This document shows positions 52,414 through 63,825 of a DNA stretch of 64,000 nucleotides, piece after piece. The stretch's first letter is position 1, and the number at the start of each line of letters is the position of its first letter. Both the position numbers and the translations under genes were made by a program. The notes beneath the pieces are model-generated. The model was not told the DNA's origin. It made no database searches and saw only the letters and a list, made by a program, of their open reading frames with translations. The DNA comes from Phymorhynchus buccinoides. Its lineage: Eukaryota; Mollusca; Gastropoda; Neogastropoda; Raphitomidae. Location: assembly GCA_017654935.2 (NCBI GenBank), contig CM065680.1, forward strand, positions 36,055,461-36,119,460. The letters are read 5' to 3'.

Positions 52414-53500
52414 TAGCCTATCGTGTCGAATGGTTAACATATCAGGTCATTGTATAATTAGCTGATTTTTTCTTTGTTTCAGGCCTGCTTCCAAAAAGGG
52501 GTGAAGGGAAAAGAAAGGCGGGCAGCAAAGGAAAAGGGGGCAAGGGAGTGAAACGGGGCAAAGGAAAGAAAGGGGGGGATGGGAGAAAAGGTGGGCGGGA
52601 GGAAACAGGGGGGAGGGAGAGAAAAGGGGGGAAAGGAAGCAAAGAGGAACAGGGAAAAGATGGTGGTTAACAAGAGACATTAAGAAGGGTGAACTGGAAA
52701 TACCCTTGTTATCTGTACTTAGGTAATGTCAGAAGAGGGTGATAATGAGAGTGCATGTGATTCTGAGAGGAAAGAACAGAAGGAAACCGTTGCGATATTA
52801 AATAATGAACGAAAAATGGATTGTGTCGTATTTTGTTTATGATGAGAGTTATGTGTGTCAGACCTCTTTTTTCTGCCATGTTTAACATTAATCCCCTCAC
52901 CTCCTTGCCCCATCCCTCTTCATGATGTTACTGGTACGGGTTTAAAAGAGACATGAAACCTCGTGTTGTAAACGTTTGACATTGTTAAGTTTTATGTGTT
53001 TAAATGTTAAGTTTGTATGTGTACTTTAATGCTTTGGTGGTTTTACAATTTTCATGGCAAATCAGGTTGTACCATTTCAAAATTGGTCTTCATTTGGACT
53101 TCTGGGCCGATAGGAAACATTGAAATATGATTCTGTGACTGATTGGAAGTCATTCGTTTTTACTTTTAAGTTTTAGTACATAGATTTCCACATATACATA
53201 AGACTAAATTTACAGAACAAAACAACCCACCAACCAACCAACAAATAAACAACCCACGATAAAATTAAAAAAAAAAGAAGAAAGTATCAACTTAAACAAG
53301 GTCCATTGAGTTTGAATGTTGATTAGTTTTGCTTTGATTTTATAAGCTGACTGTTCAAAAAGAAAAAATAGGTGTTCAAAGAAGCTGAAGGATGTAACTA
53401 ACATACGGAAAAGGACCAATTGATATTTGTTTATTGTGTGCTTGAGCGCTAGAGCATGACCACAGTGGAAATATTTTGGAAAGTATTGAAATCAAAATAA

Positions 53501-54000
53501 NNNNNNNNNNNNNNNNNNNNNNNNNNNNNNNNNNNNNNNNNNNNNNNNNNNNNNNNNNNNNNNNNNNNNNNNNNNNNNNNNNNNNNNNNNNNNNNNNNNN
53601 NNNNNNNNNNNNNNNNNNNNNNNNNNNNNNNNNNNNNNNNNNNNNNNNNNNNNNNNNNNNNNNNNNNNNNNNNNNNNNNNNNNNNNNNNNNNNNNNNNNN
53701 NNNNNNNNNNNNNNNNNNNNNNNNNNNNNNNNNNNNNNNNNNNNNNNNNNNNNNNNNNNNNNNNNNNNNNNNNNNNNNNNNNNNNNNNNNNNNNNNNNNN
53801 NNNNNNNNNNNNNNNNNNNNNNNNNNNNNNNNNNNNNNNNNNNNNNNNNNNNNNNNNNNNNNNNNNNNNNNNNNNNNNNNNNNNNNNNNNNNNNNNNNNN
53901 NNNNNNNNNNNNNNNNNNNNNNNNNNNNNNNNNNNNNNNNNNNNNNNNNNNNNNNNNNNNNNNNNNNNNNNNNNNNNNNNNNNNNNNNNNNNNNNNNNNN
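53501..54000. other. Assembly gap, 500 N
   Basis: Exactly 500 N. Sequence on the right is unrelated to RRS1 or slo, so adjacency is not established. Confidence 0.99.
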
Positions 54001-54170
54001 TTTGCTAGTAGCCCCTCCCCTAAAATGATTCTAGAGGGGGAGGAGGTGCAGGGGGGTTTCTGTGGGGGAAGATTTCCGGGGGGGGGGGGCCGCTGGGGGG
54101 GGGGTCCCCTTTGGGGGGGTCCACCACGGGGGGGCGCGCGTGGGGAGGGAATAAAAAAAAGAGAGAAAAA
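54001..54170. other. G-rich contig edge
   Basis: Runs of 7-11 G next to the gap (for example ccgggggggggggccgctggggggggggtcc). Could be low-quality contig end or true G-rich DNA. Confidence 0.5.
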
Positions 54171-54411
54171 GAGAAGGCTGAGTATGTTAACTTTCATCTT
54201 TTGAAGCAGTATGTTTGCGTGATATAAGTTATGTACCCTTTTCCACTGTAGTTCACGCAATTTAGTCTCCTTTGAAGATAACCCTGCTATTAACAAAGTG
54301 TTCTTTATTGAATTCGTAGTTTAGTTTTCTGGGCCCCAAAAAACTATAATGTGTGGGCTAACTTCAGTTTGTTTTCTTTTGTTTAGTGCGTTTCTTATTT
54401 GCAATAAATAT

Positions 54412-54578
54412 GCCGGCATCACATTCAGTCACTAGGTTGAATAGTTTCTACTGTAACAGTAGTTTCACGTATCCATTGCATACATAGAGGTGGCAATATG
54501 CGGGCATCACATTCACTAGGTTGAATTGTATCTACTGTAAAAGTATTTCCACGTATCCATTGCATCCACAGAGGGTGG
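54412..54578 (+). repeat. Two tandem copies of an about 87-bp unit
   Basis: gccggcatcacattcagtcactaggttgaat ... cacgtatccattgcatacatagagg is repeated as gcgggcatcacattcactaggttgaat ... cacgtatccattgcatccacagagg. Confidence 0.7.
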
Positions 54579-54652
54579 CGGTGCATTACAGAGCGCGTTA
54601 TACTGCGGCACTTTATACACCATCACAATGGGGCACCAGGTCCTCAATGTTC

Positions 54653-54686
<34 letters not shown>
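54653..54686. repeat. Poly-C tract, about 34 bases
   Basis: An uninterrupted C run, unusually long for a eukaryotic genome. Confidence 0.95.
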
Positions 54687-54689
<3 letters not shown>

Positions 54690-54922
54690 AACCCTAATCC
54701 TAGAGCTCTCCTCACACTCAGTCATGGCGTTTAGCACACTTTAGCATAACTGCCAGCGGGGTTGGAAAAACAACAACAACAAAAACACAACAAGAGTCCA
54801 GATCCATACAAGTAAACTGTAATTAACGCTTACCATAGTACGGATGAAATTCAAGGGATTGTTTTGCTTTCTTCACATATTTGTGTGTGTTTGTGGGTGG
54901 TGAGTTTGTTGTGTGTGGTGTG

Positions 54923-54934
54923 GTTTGTGGTGTG

Positions 54935-54980
<46 letters not shown>

Positions 54981-54996
54981 TGGTGTGTGTTGTGTA
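54923..54996. repeat. (GT)n microsatellite
   Basis: GT run interrupted by gc and gg, at the left edge of the LINE. Confidence 0.9.
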
Positions 54997-55036
54997 AAAC
55001 TCTTTAGGTGGGGGCCTCGCTGTACTGTATAGAGAC

Positions 55037-55483
55037 GTGTTAGACAAATCCCTTTCTTTCAACACAACCCTCCCCTTCCCCCATCTGTCTTTCGAGGCTG
55101 TAGAAGTTGTTCTTAGCATGTCTGGTCAATCTTGTGTCTTCTCCTGTATCTATCGTCCTCCGCCTAGTAGAACTAACAATTTCACTGATTCAATGTTTCA
55201 TCCCGAATTTGAAGCCCTCCTTGACTCCTATTCTTTGAACCGCAGTCCTCTTATTGTGCTAGGTGATTTTAATTTTCACTTCGATAACCAACAGTCCTCT
55301 CACACAAAGCGTCTCTGCCTCTCACTTGCTAACCACTCCCTCTCTCAGCTTGTAACCGAGCCTACACACAACAAGGGCCACATCATTGACTGGTTATCGC
55401 GCATGATTCCGACCAACTGGTTTCATCAGTGTCAGTTTCTAAGATCCTTTCCTCTGACCATTTTGCCGTCCTCGCCTTTCTAA
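55037..55483 (+). pseudogene. LINE endonuclease domain fragment
   Basis: Codes CVFSCIYRPPPSRTNNF, then PLIVLGDFNFHFDN and HNKGHIIDWL, the second half of an APE-like endonuclease (the GDFNFH motif holds catalytic Asp and Asn). A frameshift at about 55405-55430 moves the last motif, LSSDHFAVLA (the SDH catalytic His), into the next frame. Confidence 0.8.
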
Positions 55484-55848
55484 ATCTGTCCAAAACTCCC
55501 AGAAATAAACGTACGGTCACACGCCGCAATCTCAAGTCTATAGATATTGATACTTTTAGTTCAGAGGCAACAGAACTCCTTTCTAACATGAGCGTTTCCG
55601 ACGATCCTGCCTCGACTTTTAATTGTACTATGAGTAACTTGCTTGATAAACACGCTTCCCTATCCATTCGTATTGTGCTAGATCGCCCCTGCGCTCCCTG
55701 GTACACGCCTGAACTTAGAGTAAGTAAACGCACTAGTCGTAAGGCTGAGCGTCAGTGGCGGACCTCAAAACTAGAAATACATCGTCAGATATATCAGTTT
55801 CTCCGCAACATCTTCACTCTTCTTCTGGCCAAGGCAAAAACAAACTAG
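55429..55848 (+). pseudogene. LINE endonuclease end and linker
   Basis: Frame-shifted continuation of the endonuclease (SKILSSDHFAVLAFLNLSKT) and the linker with APWYTPELR and SRKAERQWR, a phrase common in CR1/L2 polyproteins before the reverse transcriptase. Confidence 0.75.
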
Positions 55849-55899
55849 TCTTCATCTAAAATTCTTGAAGCCAGCACAACAAAGGTCCTGTTTTCCACC

Positions 55900-56905
55900 A
55901 TGTCTGATCTCCTAGGCACTAAGAAATCAAGTCCTCTGCCATCAAATATCAGTCCTGACAAACTGCCAGAAGCCTTTTCCTCCTTCTTCTCCACCAAGAT
56001 TATCGATCTACGATCAAAAATCGACTCTATGCCTTTTCAACCAACTATTCCAGACCCATCGTTCACTGGTGTTCCCCTTCTCTCTTTCAAGCCGGTGTCT
56101 GAGACCGAAGTTCTTTCTACTCTGAAAGAAATGCATTTTAAATCCTGTGATCTTGACCCCATCCCAGCCTCTCTTTTCTCACAAATCTGTCAACACATTC
56201 TGCCATCAATTACCACCATCATCAATTCTTCTTTAGTTTCAGGTATGTTCCCTTCTGCTTTCAAAACCGCTCTTGTAAGGCCCCTTCTCAAGAAGAACAA
56301 TCTGGATCCCAATAATCTGAAAAACTACAGACCTGTATCTAACCTCCCGTTTCTCTCCAAACTCCTAGAGAAGACTGTTCTGAAACAACTTAACGATCAT
56401 CTATCCTCAAACAATCTTCATCATCCTTATCAGTCTGCCTATAGAGCCAATCACAGTACTGAAACGGCCCTTGTTCAAATCGTCAATGACCTCCTACATG
56501 CTTCTGATGCTGGTCAGATATCTCTTTTGACGCTTCTTAATCTCTCTGCTGCATTTGATACCATAGACCACTCCATTCTTCTGTCTCGTCTTGAATATAC
56601 TTTTGGGATTAATGGCCCCGCTCTTTCTTGGTTCTCCTCTTACCTCTCTGATCGTTTTCAATTAATTCTGGTCAATGGTCGTCGGTCTGAACAGGTTAGG
56701 CTTCCTTGTGGAGTGCCCCAGGTCTGTGCTTGGTCCTGTCTTGTTTACTTTGTATACGTCATCTCTTGCCAATGTCATCGACCAACACAACATGAAACAT
56801 CACTTTTATGCAGATGACTCACAACTCCAAAATAGTACAACCCCTGAAGATCTAGATTCAATTCTTTCAGAAAGTAACAACTGCTATATTGATATTCAAA
56901 ATTGA
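55900..56905 (+). pseudogene. LINE reverse transcriptase
   Basis: Contains PLLKKNNLDPNNLKNYRPVS, STETALVQIVNDLLHA, LLNLSAAFDTIDHSILLSRL and FYADDSQL. In motif A the usual LDLSAAFD reads LNLSAAFD: the catalytic aspartate is Asn (AAT). The YADD box is intact. A frameshift near 56720 (VPQ/VLGPVLF) and a TGA where Trp is expected at 56903-56905 break the frame. Confidence 0.85.
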
Positions 56906-57593
56906 ATGGTTCAAAATAAACTTCAATTAAATGGTGAAAAAACCGAAGCAATGCTTGTAGGAACAAACAAAAACCTAGCCTCTGCTTCCATAGAGTCAAT
57001 CCAACTGGGTAACAATATCATTCCCCTCTCTGACTCTGTCAAAAACTTAGGTGTCACTTTGGACAATACTCTTTCCATGCAGAGTTCGTAAATATATCTC
57101 AGATGAAGCCACAGCAAAACTTGTTCCTTCCCTCATCCTATCTCGTCTAGACTACTGCAATGCTCTCCTTTCTGGCCTATCAGTCTCTTCTCTATCTTGT
57201 CTCCAGCGTATTCAAAACACAGCTGCTCGTCTTGTCCTTAGGAAGAAAACGTTCGATCACGTTAGCCCTCTTCTCCGTTCTTTGCACTGGCTTCCTGTCG
57301 CAGACAGAATTGAGTATAAATTAAACACCCTTTGCTATAAATCCATCCATAAAGCTGCTCCATCTTACCTCTGCGACAATATTTCCATCTATACGCCAGC
57401 TCGCACTTTACGTTCAGTTTCTGACCCGCTTTCTCTCCAGATCCCTAGGTATAAGCTTTCAACTGTTGGTCGGCACTCTTTTGCTGTCTCAGGACCGACA
57501 TCTTGGAACAAACTTCCTCTTTCCCTCCGTCAGCGACCGATCCTCTCTGCTTTCAAATCTAACCTCAAAACCCACCTGTTCCCCCGTCATTGA
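56906..57593 (+). pseudogene. LINE polyprotein C-terminal part
   Basis: Starts MVQNKLQLNGEKTEAMLVGT, then after an apparent deletion of some 60 bp at about 57078 continues in another frame with KYISDEATAKLVPSLILSRL, HWLPVADRIEYKLNTL and SFAVSGPTSWNKLPLSLR, ending HLFPRH. These are characteristic of the CR1/L2 thumb and C-terminal region. Confidence 0.8.
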
Positions 57594-57779
57594 GGTTCCA
57601 CTCTCTTTCTCTTCTTCTCTCTCTTGCCTTTAGGTCTGTTTCTGTTGCATACCATTTATGTTATACGTGTGTGTTCGCTTTCTATTGCATTTTTTGTTTG
57701 AATGCGTTATGGATGCTAACGTGTGTGTGCGCTTTGATTTGATTTCTATCAAGATTCAGCGCCGTATAAATACTGTATG

Positions 57780-57804
57780 TTGTTGTTTGTTGTTGTTGTT
57801 GTTG

Positions 57805-57879
<75 letters not shown>

Positions 57880-57893
57880 CGCGCGTGTGTGTG
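57780..57893. repeat. (TTG)n then (GT)n microsatellite at LINE 3' end
   Basis: Short TTG run followed by about 45 GT units. Probably grew from the LINE tail. Confidence 0.9.
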
Positions 57894-57899
57894 TGAAAA

Positions 57900-58545
57900 T
57901 CCTCTATCGGTATGGCATTAGCCAGTAATTTACGATTTTACAAAAACAATAATCCTTAGATATTTTCACCAAACCAACTTTGGTTGAAATCCATCATGCA
58001 TTATCTTTTGCATAATCGGTATTTTTGTAATATTTCAAACATATTCACTGGGATTGCATTGATATTGTTAGTTAATTTTGGGTAAATCTGATAACACGAG
58101 CCTCAACTTGGGTCCCAAAGAACCATTCTGCAAGGTTTCGTTAAGAGTGGTTCAGTAGTTTAAGCCCTGTGGAAATTCTCTCCCCCCCCCCTCCTCTCAC
58201 ACATGTATACACACAGACAGACAGAGAAATGCACAGGCACTCATTCCCATCCCAATGTACTCCTGTTCTTACATAAGTGGGAACACACAAAAAGAAATAA
58301 AATGCAGTGTCACGATTTGCAAATGCTTATCTGGTTACCGTAACTTAATCTAAGCAACTACATAAATAAGCGGGTCTAGGTAGACTACCCCAGCATAGAC
58401 TATCTCCAATACAAGTCCTTTGCTCTGGTTTTACTGTTTTGTCTTGTTTGTATTTTATAAATGAATTATGACCACTAAACAAAGACAAAGTTAAGATTGA
58501 AGGTCAACATTATTGATGTTATCAATACTTAGCACATGTGAGGGC
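57900..58545. other. No gene seen
   Basis: AT-rich intergenic DNA without credible coding frames or recognised repeats. Confidence 0.5.
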
Positions 58546-58550
58546 CTACC

Positions 58551-58680
58551 TTAGAGACACACTGACGCACCACGATTAAGTCCCTTATTTTTTTTCTAGG
58601 TAGCTGTGACCCACATATAAATGCCCCCTTTTTTCAAATTGAGGCTGCTCTTTAAAAAAATGATGTTTCGTTTTCAATTT
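58551..58680. repeat. Dispersed repeat shared with 18779-18865 and 8010-8055
   Basis: The left part matches the repeat at 18779 (gacacactgacgcaccacgattaag). The right part (caaattgaggctgctctttaaa ... atgatgtttcg) matches the reverse complement of 8010-8055. This links those two loci into one repeat family. Confidence 0.55.
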
Positions 58681-59393
58681 GGGGGCATTTGTATGGGAGT
58701 CAAACCTGGTCAAAACAAGATTTCTTACCAGCTGTAAGAGGGAAAAGATACGTGAAACCCGTGATTTTGACACGTGATCTGGACACCCTTTAATATAGTC
58801 TACAAACATGCCCCCCAAAATAAGTTGAAGCCGCTAGCTCAACTGTAAAAAAAGAAGAAGGGAAAGCTATGGCTAAAACAATTATTGGACAAGTGCAAGC
58901 ACAAAGGTCAACGTCAAGAACGTAGGCCTAAGTTATTGGTACACACAATTCTAATATTTCATAAACTGATATGCTTACACACTGGGTTTGGGGAGTTTAA
59001 CTTTCCGGGTCAAACTTTAAAATCACGGTCAGCAACGTAACACAAAAATAAAAGGAACATTCAAGAACAGACTTAAACATCTGCCAAATGGGATAAAACT
59101 CCAAGCACTAAAAAACCCCATCTTGGGCCTATCAGACAGATAGACACACCGAGAAAGGCAAAAACATTACCCCTTTAGACTTATGTTTAGCGGGGTATAA
59201 AAAATAGACGAAGAATGACAGAGACGAATATTATATAACATTTAAAACAACCAAACACAGAAATAAAATATTTACTTGTAACACTATCTAAGGCATAGCA
59301 GCTGAAGAGGGTGGGTGGGCTTAGTGACAGCGAGGATTTTGGTGTCATGTGAAAATTGTGAGGGTTTAGCCTATAATTTATGTGGAGATGTAC
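58681..59393. other. No gene seen
   Basis: Intergenic; no coding frame or recognised element. Confidence 0.5.
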
Positions 59394-59655
59394 CGGGGGG
59401 TCTTTCGTACAAATAGTTCCCCCACATTCCGGAAGTTCTGTGCTTGTAACTTCCTCTAATCTGTCCCTCTCTTCGACTCTGCCTTTTTCCTTGCTTTGTG
59501 TCATCTACTATCTTTCTGACTTTTGGCCCATTCTCCGGGCTTTCAGTTTTCCAAAATTATATCCCATATAGTTTTCTCCTTTGAGCTCCTCCGAAATCGG
59601 AATGTGTCGGCTGAATGCAGCGAGGACACCAGTGAAAACTGGCAAAAACGGACAC
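59394..59655 (-). repeat. R270 dispersed repeat outside RRS1
   Basis: Reverse-oriented relative of 1577-1845, from ggggggtctttcgta to aaaacggacacata. It abuts a palindromic element at 59657. Confidence 0.6.
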
Positions 59656-59656
59656 A

Positions 59657-59872
59657 TAGGGAAGACGGGGTAAAAAGCGCATGGGCGGGTAAGAAGCCCA
59701 CCCCAATTATCTCATGAAATGAAGCAAATTTCAGTCTCATTTTGCCCATGAGACGAGCGTTAATGTCTAGCATTCGTCTCATGGGCAAATTTGACTGAAA
59801 TTTTCTTTATTTCATGAGATAATTGGGGTGGGCTTCTTACCCGCCCATGCGCTTTTTACCCCGTCTTCCCCT
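59657..59872. mobile_element. Long palindromic (fold-back) MITE, 216 bp
   Basis: The left arm (aagacggggtaaaaagcgca ... gcccatgagacgagcg) is almost the exact reverse complement of the right arm (cattcgtctcatgggc ... tgcgctttttaccccgtctt), leaving a loop of only about 12 bases. The right arm recurs at 63826-63963. No coding capacity. The transcript or single strand would form a long hairpin. Confidence 0.8.
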
Positions 59873-60849
59873 ATCGTAGCAGTTGTTTGCGCGCTAAGCT
59901 GTGCATTGTTTGGGGGCCTTTGTGCACCGTGGTGGCTTTATCGTGAGAACAAAAAGTACAATGATTGCTTCAGTCTTTCCTGCTTGGACGCTAATCTCAT
60001 CACCAGTGTTGCTTCGTCGTGACAGCGGCGTGATACAACGAAAGTGTTACGATTGTGCATACTAACAGAAGTGGCGCGTGGGGGCAGGGTGTGGTGTTGT
60101 AACCAGTATTGTGTCTTAGCTTGAAATAAGGGGAATTGATATGTAAGTCTCGTTGTACTATTAGCCGTTTTAGGTGGGGTTGTTACTTCCCTTGGTTTGG
60201 TGGCTCACTGATACAGTCCCTTTGTTTGCTATAACTTCCGGTGGTGAGTTGGGCAGCTACCGTAGATAGTAGATCGACTTTCCTGTTTCTGTTTGCGTCG
60301 CAGACGCCACTTCTGACGATAAATCGCGATGTTGATACGAACATGAATGTTTTGCTGTCCCTATACGTGATTACGCGAGTTTTACTACTCCTTATTTGCT
60401 TCAATAACAGTTACTTTGTCACCATCTTTACCCTGCGCTTTTTGTTTTGTTTCTTTTCATGGTAGGCCTATGACGATAATGTGTTTACTGTTTACCACAT
60501 CTGTGTAAATAATTACGGTGTGGCGAGAGCGCCGTATGCTTTGGTTTGTTCGATAATTCCTTTGATGGTTTTACAACAAATAAAATAATCTGAGTTTGAA
60601 TTTTGATATGGTTGAGGGGAAAGGGGGCATGCAAGCAAACGGGGGGATTATACTAGAGGGTGGGTGGGTCGTGGATGAAGGATTTTCACTATGATTTGGG
60701 AATGGGTAGAACTAGAAGGGTGGGAGTAAAGTGGGGCGGATGGGGGAAGGGGCTCGCACAGTGACACGCACACATGTACAGAGATATATATATATATATA
60801 GTTTTACATCAGTTTAAAGAGGCAATGCTATGGCATAGCAGGCACCTTT
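59873..60849. other. No recognised gene; possible transcript end
   Basis: Contains AATAAA-type words (acaaataaaataatctgag near 60582) and a few short open frames without known motifs. No support for a protein gene. Confidence 0.35.
60781..60800. repeat. (TA)n microsatellite
   Basis: About ten TA units. Confidence 0.9.
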
Positions 60850-61545
60850 CTAGAATGGGTTAACCAGTGACATAATTATAAGCCTTTTACTACTTGCCTT
60901 ATATGCAAATTCCTTGATGTTGACTAACTCTACTTTTAAGTTGCGATGGAGGAAGCCAAGGGTCTTACTGACTTTGCTGCGCACATTTGAGATGTGGGTG
61001 TCCCATCTAAGGTCTTGTGATATTGTAAAGCCCAGACATTTATTTTCATCTCTATCCAATCCAGGTCCTGGCCATATAGTTGTTAGTTCTTTATCAGGGG
61101 ATTTTTCTTCCTGATCACATGGAGGCTCTTGCATTTGTCGGGATGGAAGGACATCCATTTGTTTTCCCATGATGCTAATTCATTTAGGTCTGGTTGGAGA
61201 TCATTGAGGTCTCTGGGAGGGTCCACAGCTCGGTGACAGAGTCGTCCACAAAGAGAAAGGAAGTTGGAAGATAGTTGCCTCGAAAGACCATTGATGCCAA
61301 CAGGAAAAGGGTCGGCCCAAGCACAGATCCTTGGGGGACTCCTGATTCTACAGGGATAGCTTCGGATGCAGCTCAATCAACAACTATTTTTTCCTGCCTG
61401 CCTGCAAGGAAGCTCTCAATTAATCTATTGACTGAACTTCTGATCCCATAGTGGCGAAATTATTCATAAGGAGATAGTGATAAATCTTATCAAAGGCCTT
61501 TTTAAAATCCACGACTAGGACGTTGGTCCTTCCAGATAAAAATTT
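60850..61545 (-). pseudogene. Second LINE reverse transcriptase fragment (Jockey/Nimb-like)
   Basis: On the minus strand, across shifting frames, it reads LVVDFKKAFDKIYHYLL (motif A), SVLGPTLFLL, FVDDSVTELW (motif C, VDD instead of the usual ADD), ENKWMSFHPDKCKSLHVIRK and CLGFTISQDLRWDTHISNVR, then TLGFLHRNLK and IKEFAYKA. The order and motifs are those of the RT and thumb of Jockey-superfamily LINEs. It is 5'- and 3'-truncated, frameshifted and inactive. Confidence 0.75.
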
Positions 61546-61606
61546 AAAAATAAGCGACAAAAATGTGCTTGATAGTGGTGGTGAGAAATACTGGGTCACC
61601 AACTCA

Positions 61607-61680
61607 CTCACACACACACACCACAACTCGCATACACACACAACACAACTCACACACACACGCACGCGCACACGCACACA
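61607..61680. repeat. (CA)n microsatellite
   Basis: Interrupted CA and CACG runs next to the LINE fragment. Confidence 0.85.
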
Positions 61681-61730
61681 CCGGAGGCGCGTGAAGGTCG
61701 TATATTGTAAAGACAAACAATTTATCAAAG

Positions 61731-61732
<2 letters not shown>

Positions 61733-61779
<47 letters not shown>
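61733..61779. repeat. (GT)n microsatellite
   Basis: About 22 GT units. Confidence 0.95.
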
Positions 61780-63145
61780 ACTGACTGAGTCAGCTGACTA
61801 TGACTTTCACATAGCAGATAAAGCTACTGCTATTCTACTTAGAACTACAGGGCTGGACTGAAATTTGTTTTCAGTGGTGGTAGGTGATAGAAGCTGTAAA
61901 ACAGTGACAGACACCTAGGCATCCATTGTTTCAGAAGGCGTAAAATCTCTATTTTTCTCTCTCTCTAGGCATCCATAAAATAAGTTTTTAAAAAAAGGAC
62001 CTAGAATACTACCTTGAGGAACACTACTGCTAACATGTGCAGCCTACAGACTGATTTCACATCTTTACTATTACAATACTGAGTTCTGTTACATGAAAAG
62101 TCTTCTATCCATATTAAGTAAATTGTTGTGGATTCCATAACCATGTAATTTAATTGTATGTTGTAGGCCTACTTACAACAGTTGTGTTGTAATGGAAAGA
62201 GTGACTTGTTTTGGGCTTAAAAGCTGATTAAGTTCTTTTAAAACATTATTTATTATTTATTTTGTTATTATTTGTTTTTAAATAAATAGATCTAGCGCAG
62301 GCCAAACAATGTCTTAGCGTGTACTATTTCACTTCTGAGTACTGGGTGCACTATCCCAGGTTGTTGGGGTGATGGCTTATGCACAGTTTCTTATTTCAAG
62401 CACTGGGAGAGGGGTGGAAGTAAAGTACATTTTCTTACTACACATTTCATAATTTGCACACCATTTCAACGCCCCAGGAGAAATATCAGTATGCAGTACA
62501 CTTTCTTGTTACAAACTTGCTGTTTGTATACCCTTTGAAAATCCAAAATAACCCTCTTTTTAAAAAAAAAGCGTGAATAGCAAATTTCTCCTTTACATCC
62601 TGCAGTCCTAAAGATTACAGGCACATGGGAGGGAACATGAGAATCAGTGAATAATTGACATCATTGGTAGTGCAACATACTGGGAATGAGATTGAATCAT
62701 ACAAATTATTTTTAAATTTTGTCTGAAATTGAGAGGATTTGTGGGGATACCCGGATAGTGTTGGTTAAAATAATGTGAGTATGTCTTACTTTGTTGTGTC
62801 AGTGTATTTGTATTTAATGCTGTTATAAAGCAAAGTACACCTGTGCATGCGCATTAATTTTGAATAAAATCATACCAGCCCCGAAAGTCTCAAAACCTTT
62901 TCGTACGAACCTCCCCCCTTCCTCACTACTAGGCAAACGTGTTTTGAATAGGCAAACGTGTATGTAATTTTTTTGGGCGTGGTTTCATGATCACAATAGC
63001 AGGCAAATGTATTTCACTTTTACCAAAACCGTTTTGAAAAAAAAAATGTAACGAAGCCTACCTAACTGCCCCCTTCCCTCCCCTTTTTGGGGGGAAGATT
63101 TACTAACTATCCTGGGATAAACACTGATTTTAAGCACTGAGAGAA
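61780..63145. other. No gene seen
   Basis: AT-rich DNA with poly-A and poly-T runs. 61938-61971 is the reverse complement of 2257-2290 in an RRS1 intron, so a small shared repeat lies here. Confidence 0.45.
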
Positions 63146-63157
63146 AGAGCATCATCA

Positions 63158-63292
63158 CCCTAAGCTAAGTGACCCAGCCAGTCAGGATCCTTTCAGCGGG
63201 CACCCAACGTGATGCTGAATGGAGCAGCTACCTTCACTCTAAGATAAGTGACCCAGCCAGTCAGGTCTCGATCAGCGGACACCCAACATTAT
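63158..63292 (+). repeat. Two tandem copies of an about 78-bp unit
   Basis: ctaagctaagtgacccagccagtcagg ... cagcgggcacccaac at 63160-63210 recurs as ctaagataagtgacccagccagtcagg ... cagcggacacccaac at 63238-63289. Confidence 0.8.
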
Positions 63293-63825
63293 GAAACATA
63301 ATAGAAAAGGAACCGCCTAAGCTAATGAAAAAAGTTATGTTCTGTGGCTTTTTCGTGCAAGACAGTATGAGTTTGCTCAGTTGCAGGGTTTGTGATCGAA
63401 TAAATAATCACAACTGAGCCAAACAAATAAGATCGTGATCTGTTATGAGAAACACACAGTGTTGTGTAAAAGTAGAGCTGATTAATTAAAAAAAATCAGT
63501 GACAAAATTGTGTGTCAGAGATTCAATGCGAGATCTGCAAGCTGCACGCACATCTTTGGTTGTTCTTTGCCCATTACTTGTCGTCAGGCAAACATTCAGC
63601 CCCATCGGCTCGGAAGTGAGTAGATCACTTTTCGCGACTCCGCGCGCTAGAGATAAACAAGCGCATTCACTCTTGCAAACCGGCTTCGATAAAACGGCTA
63701 ATAAGAGTTACTCAATTCGTTTTACTGCAACTCAGTTTTTGTGTGTAAAATGTTTTTTATTTGTGTGTCCATTAATGTATGTTAATGTCCGTACATTCGT
63801 CTGCGTGTGTGTATGAATACGGGGT
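63293..63825. other. No gene seen
   Basis: Some open frames but no motif, splice context or homology that I recognise. Confidence 0.45.

Larger units (their letters stand above)
41986..52683 (+). pseudogene. RRS1: RRS1, third copy, exon 4 missing and frameshifted
   Basis: Exon equivalents: 41986-42024, 43301-43402, 46601-46676, 48972-49117, 50549-50676 and 52483-52683. Exons 1, 2, 5 and 6 are intact. The QYKPRWGY exon has a one-base loss and a one-base gain. The exon coding DPMEDQFEKL is replaced by about 315 bp of unrelated DNA (47546-47862). The last exon is shifted early and meets TGA within a few codons. Skipping the 108-nt exon 4 would keep frame but remove the most conserved helix. Whether this is a true pseudogene or a noisy haplotype contig cannot be told here. 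Confidence 0.8.
47863..53500 (+). repeat. Segmental copy C of the 1-5650 block
   Basis: Direct repeat of 1-5650, clean from about 48100 to 49400 and increasingly rich in single-base indels after 51400, ending at the N gap. Confidence 0.88.
55010..57790 (+). mobile_element. Decayed CR1/L2-like non-LTR retrotransposon (LINE)
   Basis: In order it carries the end of an APE-type endonuclease, a reverse transcriptase and a C-terminal part, all on the plus strand but in shifting frames. The 3' end has cagcgccgtataaatactgt followed by (ttg)n then (tg)n, like CR1/L2 tails. The 5' end of the endonuclease is missing, so it is 5'-truncated as LINE copies often are. Motifs YRPVSNLPFLSKLLEK, SRLDYCNALLSGL and HWLPVADRIEYK are typical of the CR1/L2/Daphne group. 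It cannot be active: two frameshifts, a nonsense codon, a small deletion and a changed catalytic residue are visible. Confidence 0.85.

Noticed and set aside
60241..60465. Hydrophobic 74-codon frame as a small membrane protein
   Set aside because: No homology, no splice or poly(A) context that fits, and T-rich DNA gives such hydrophobic frames by chance.
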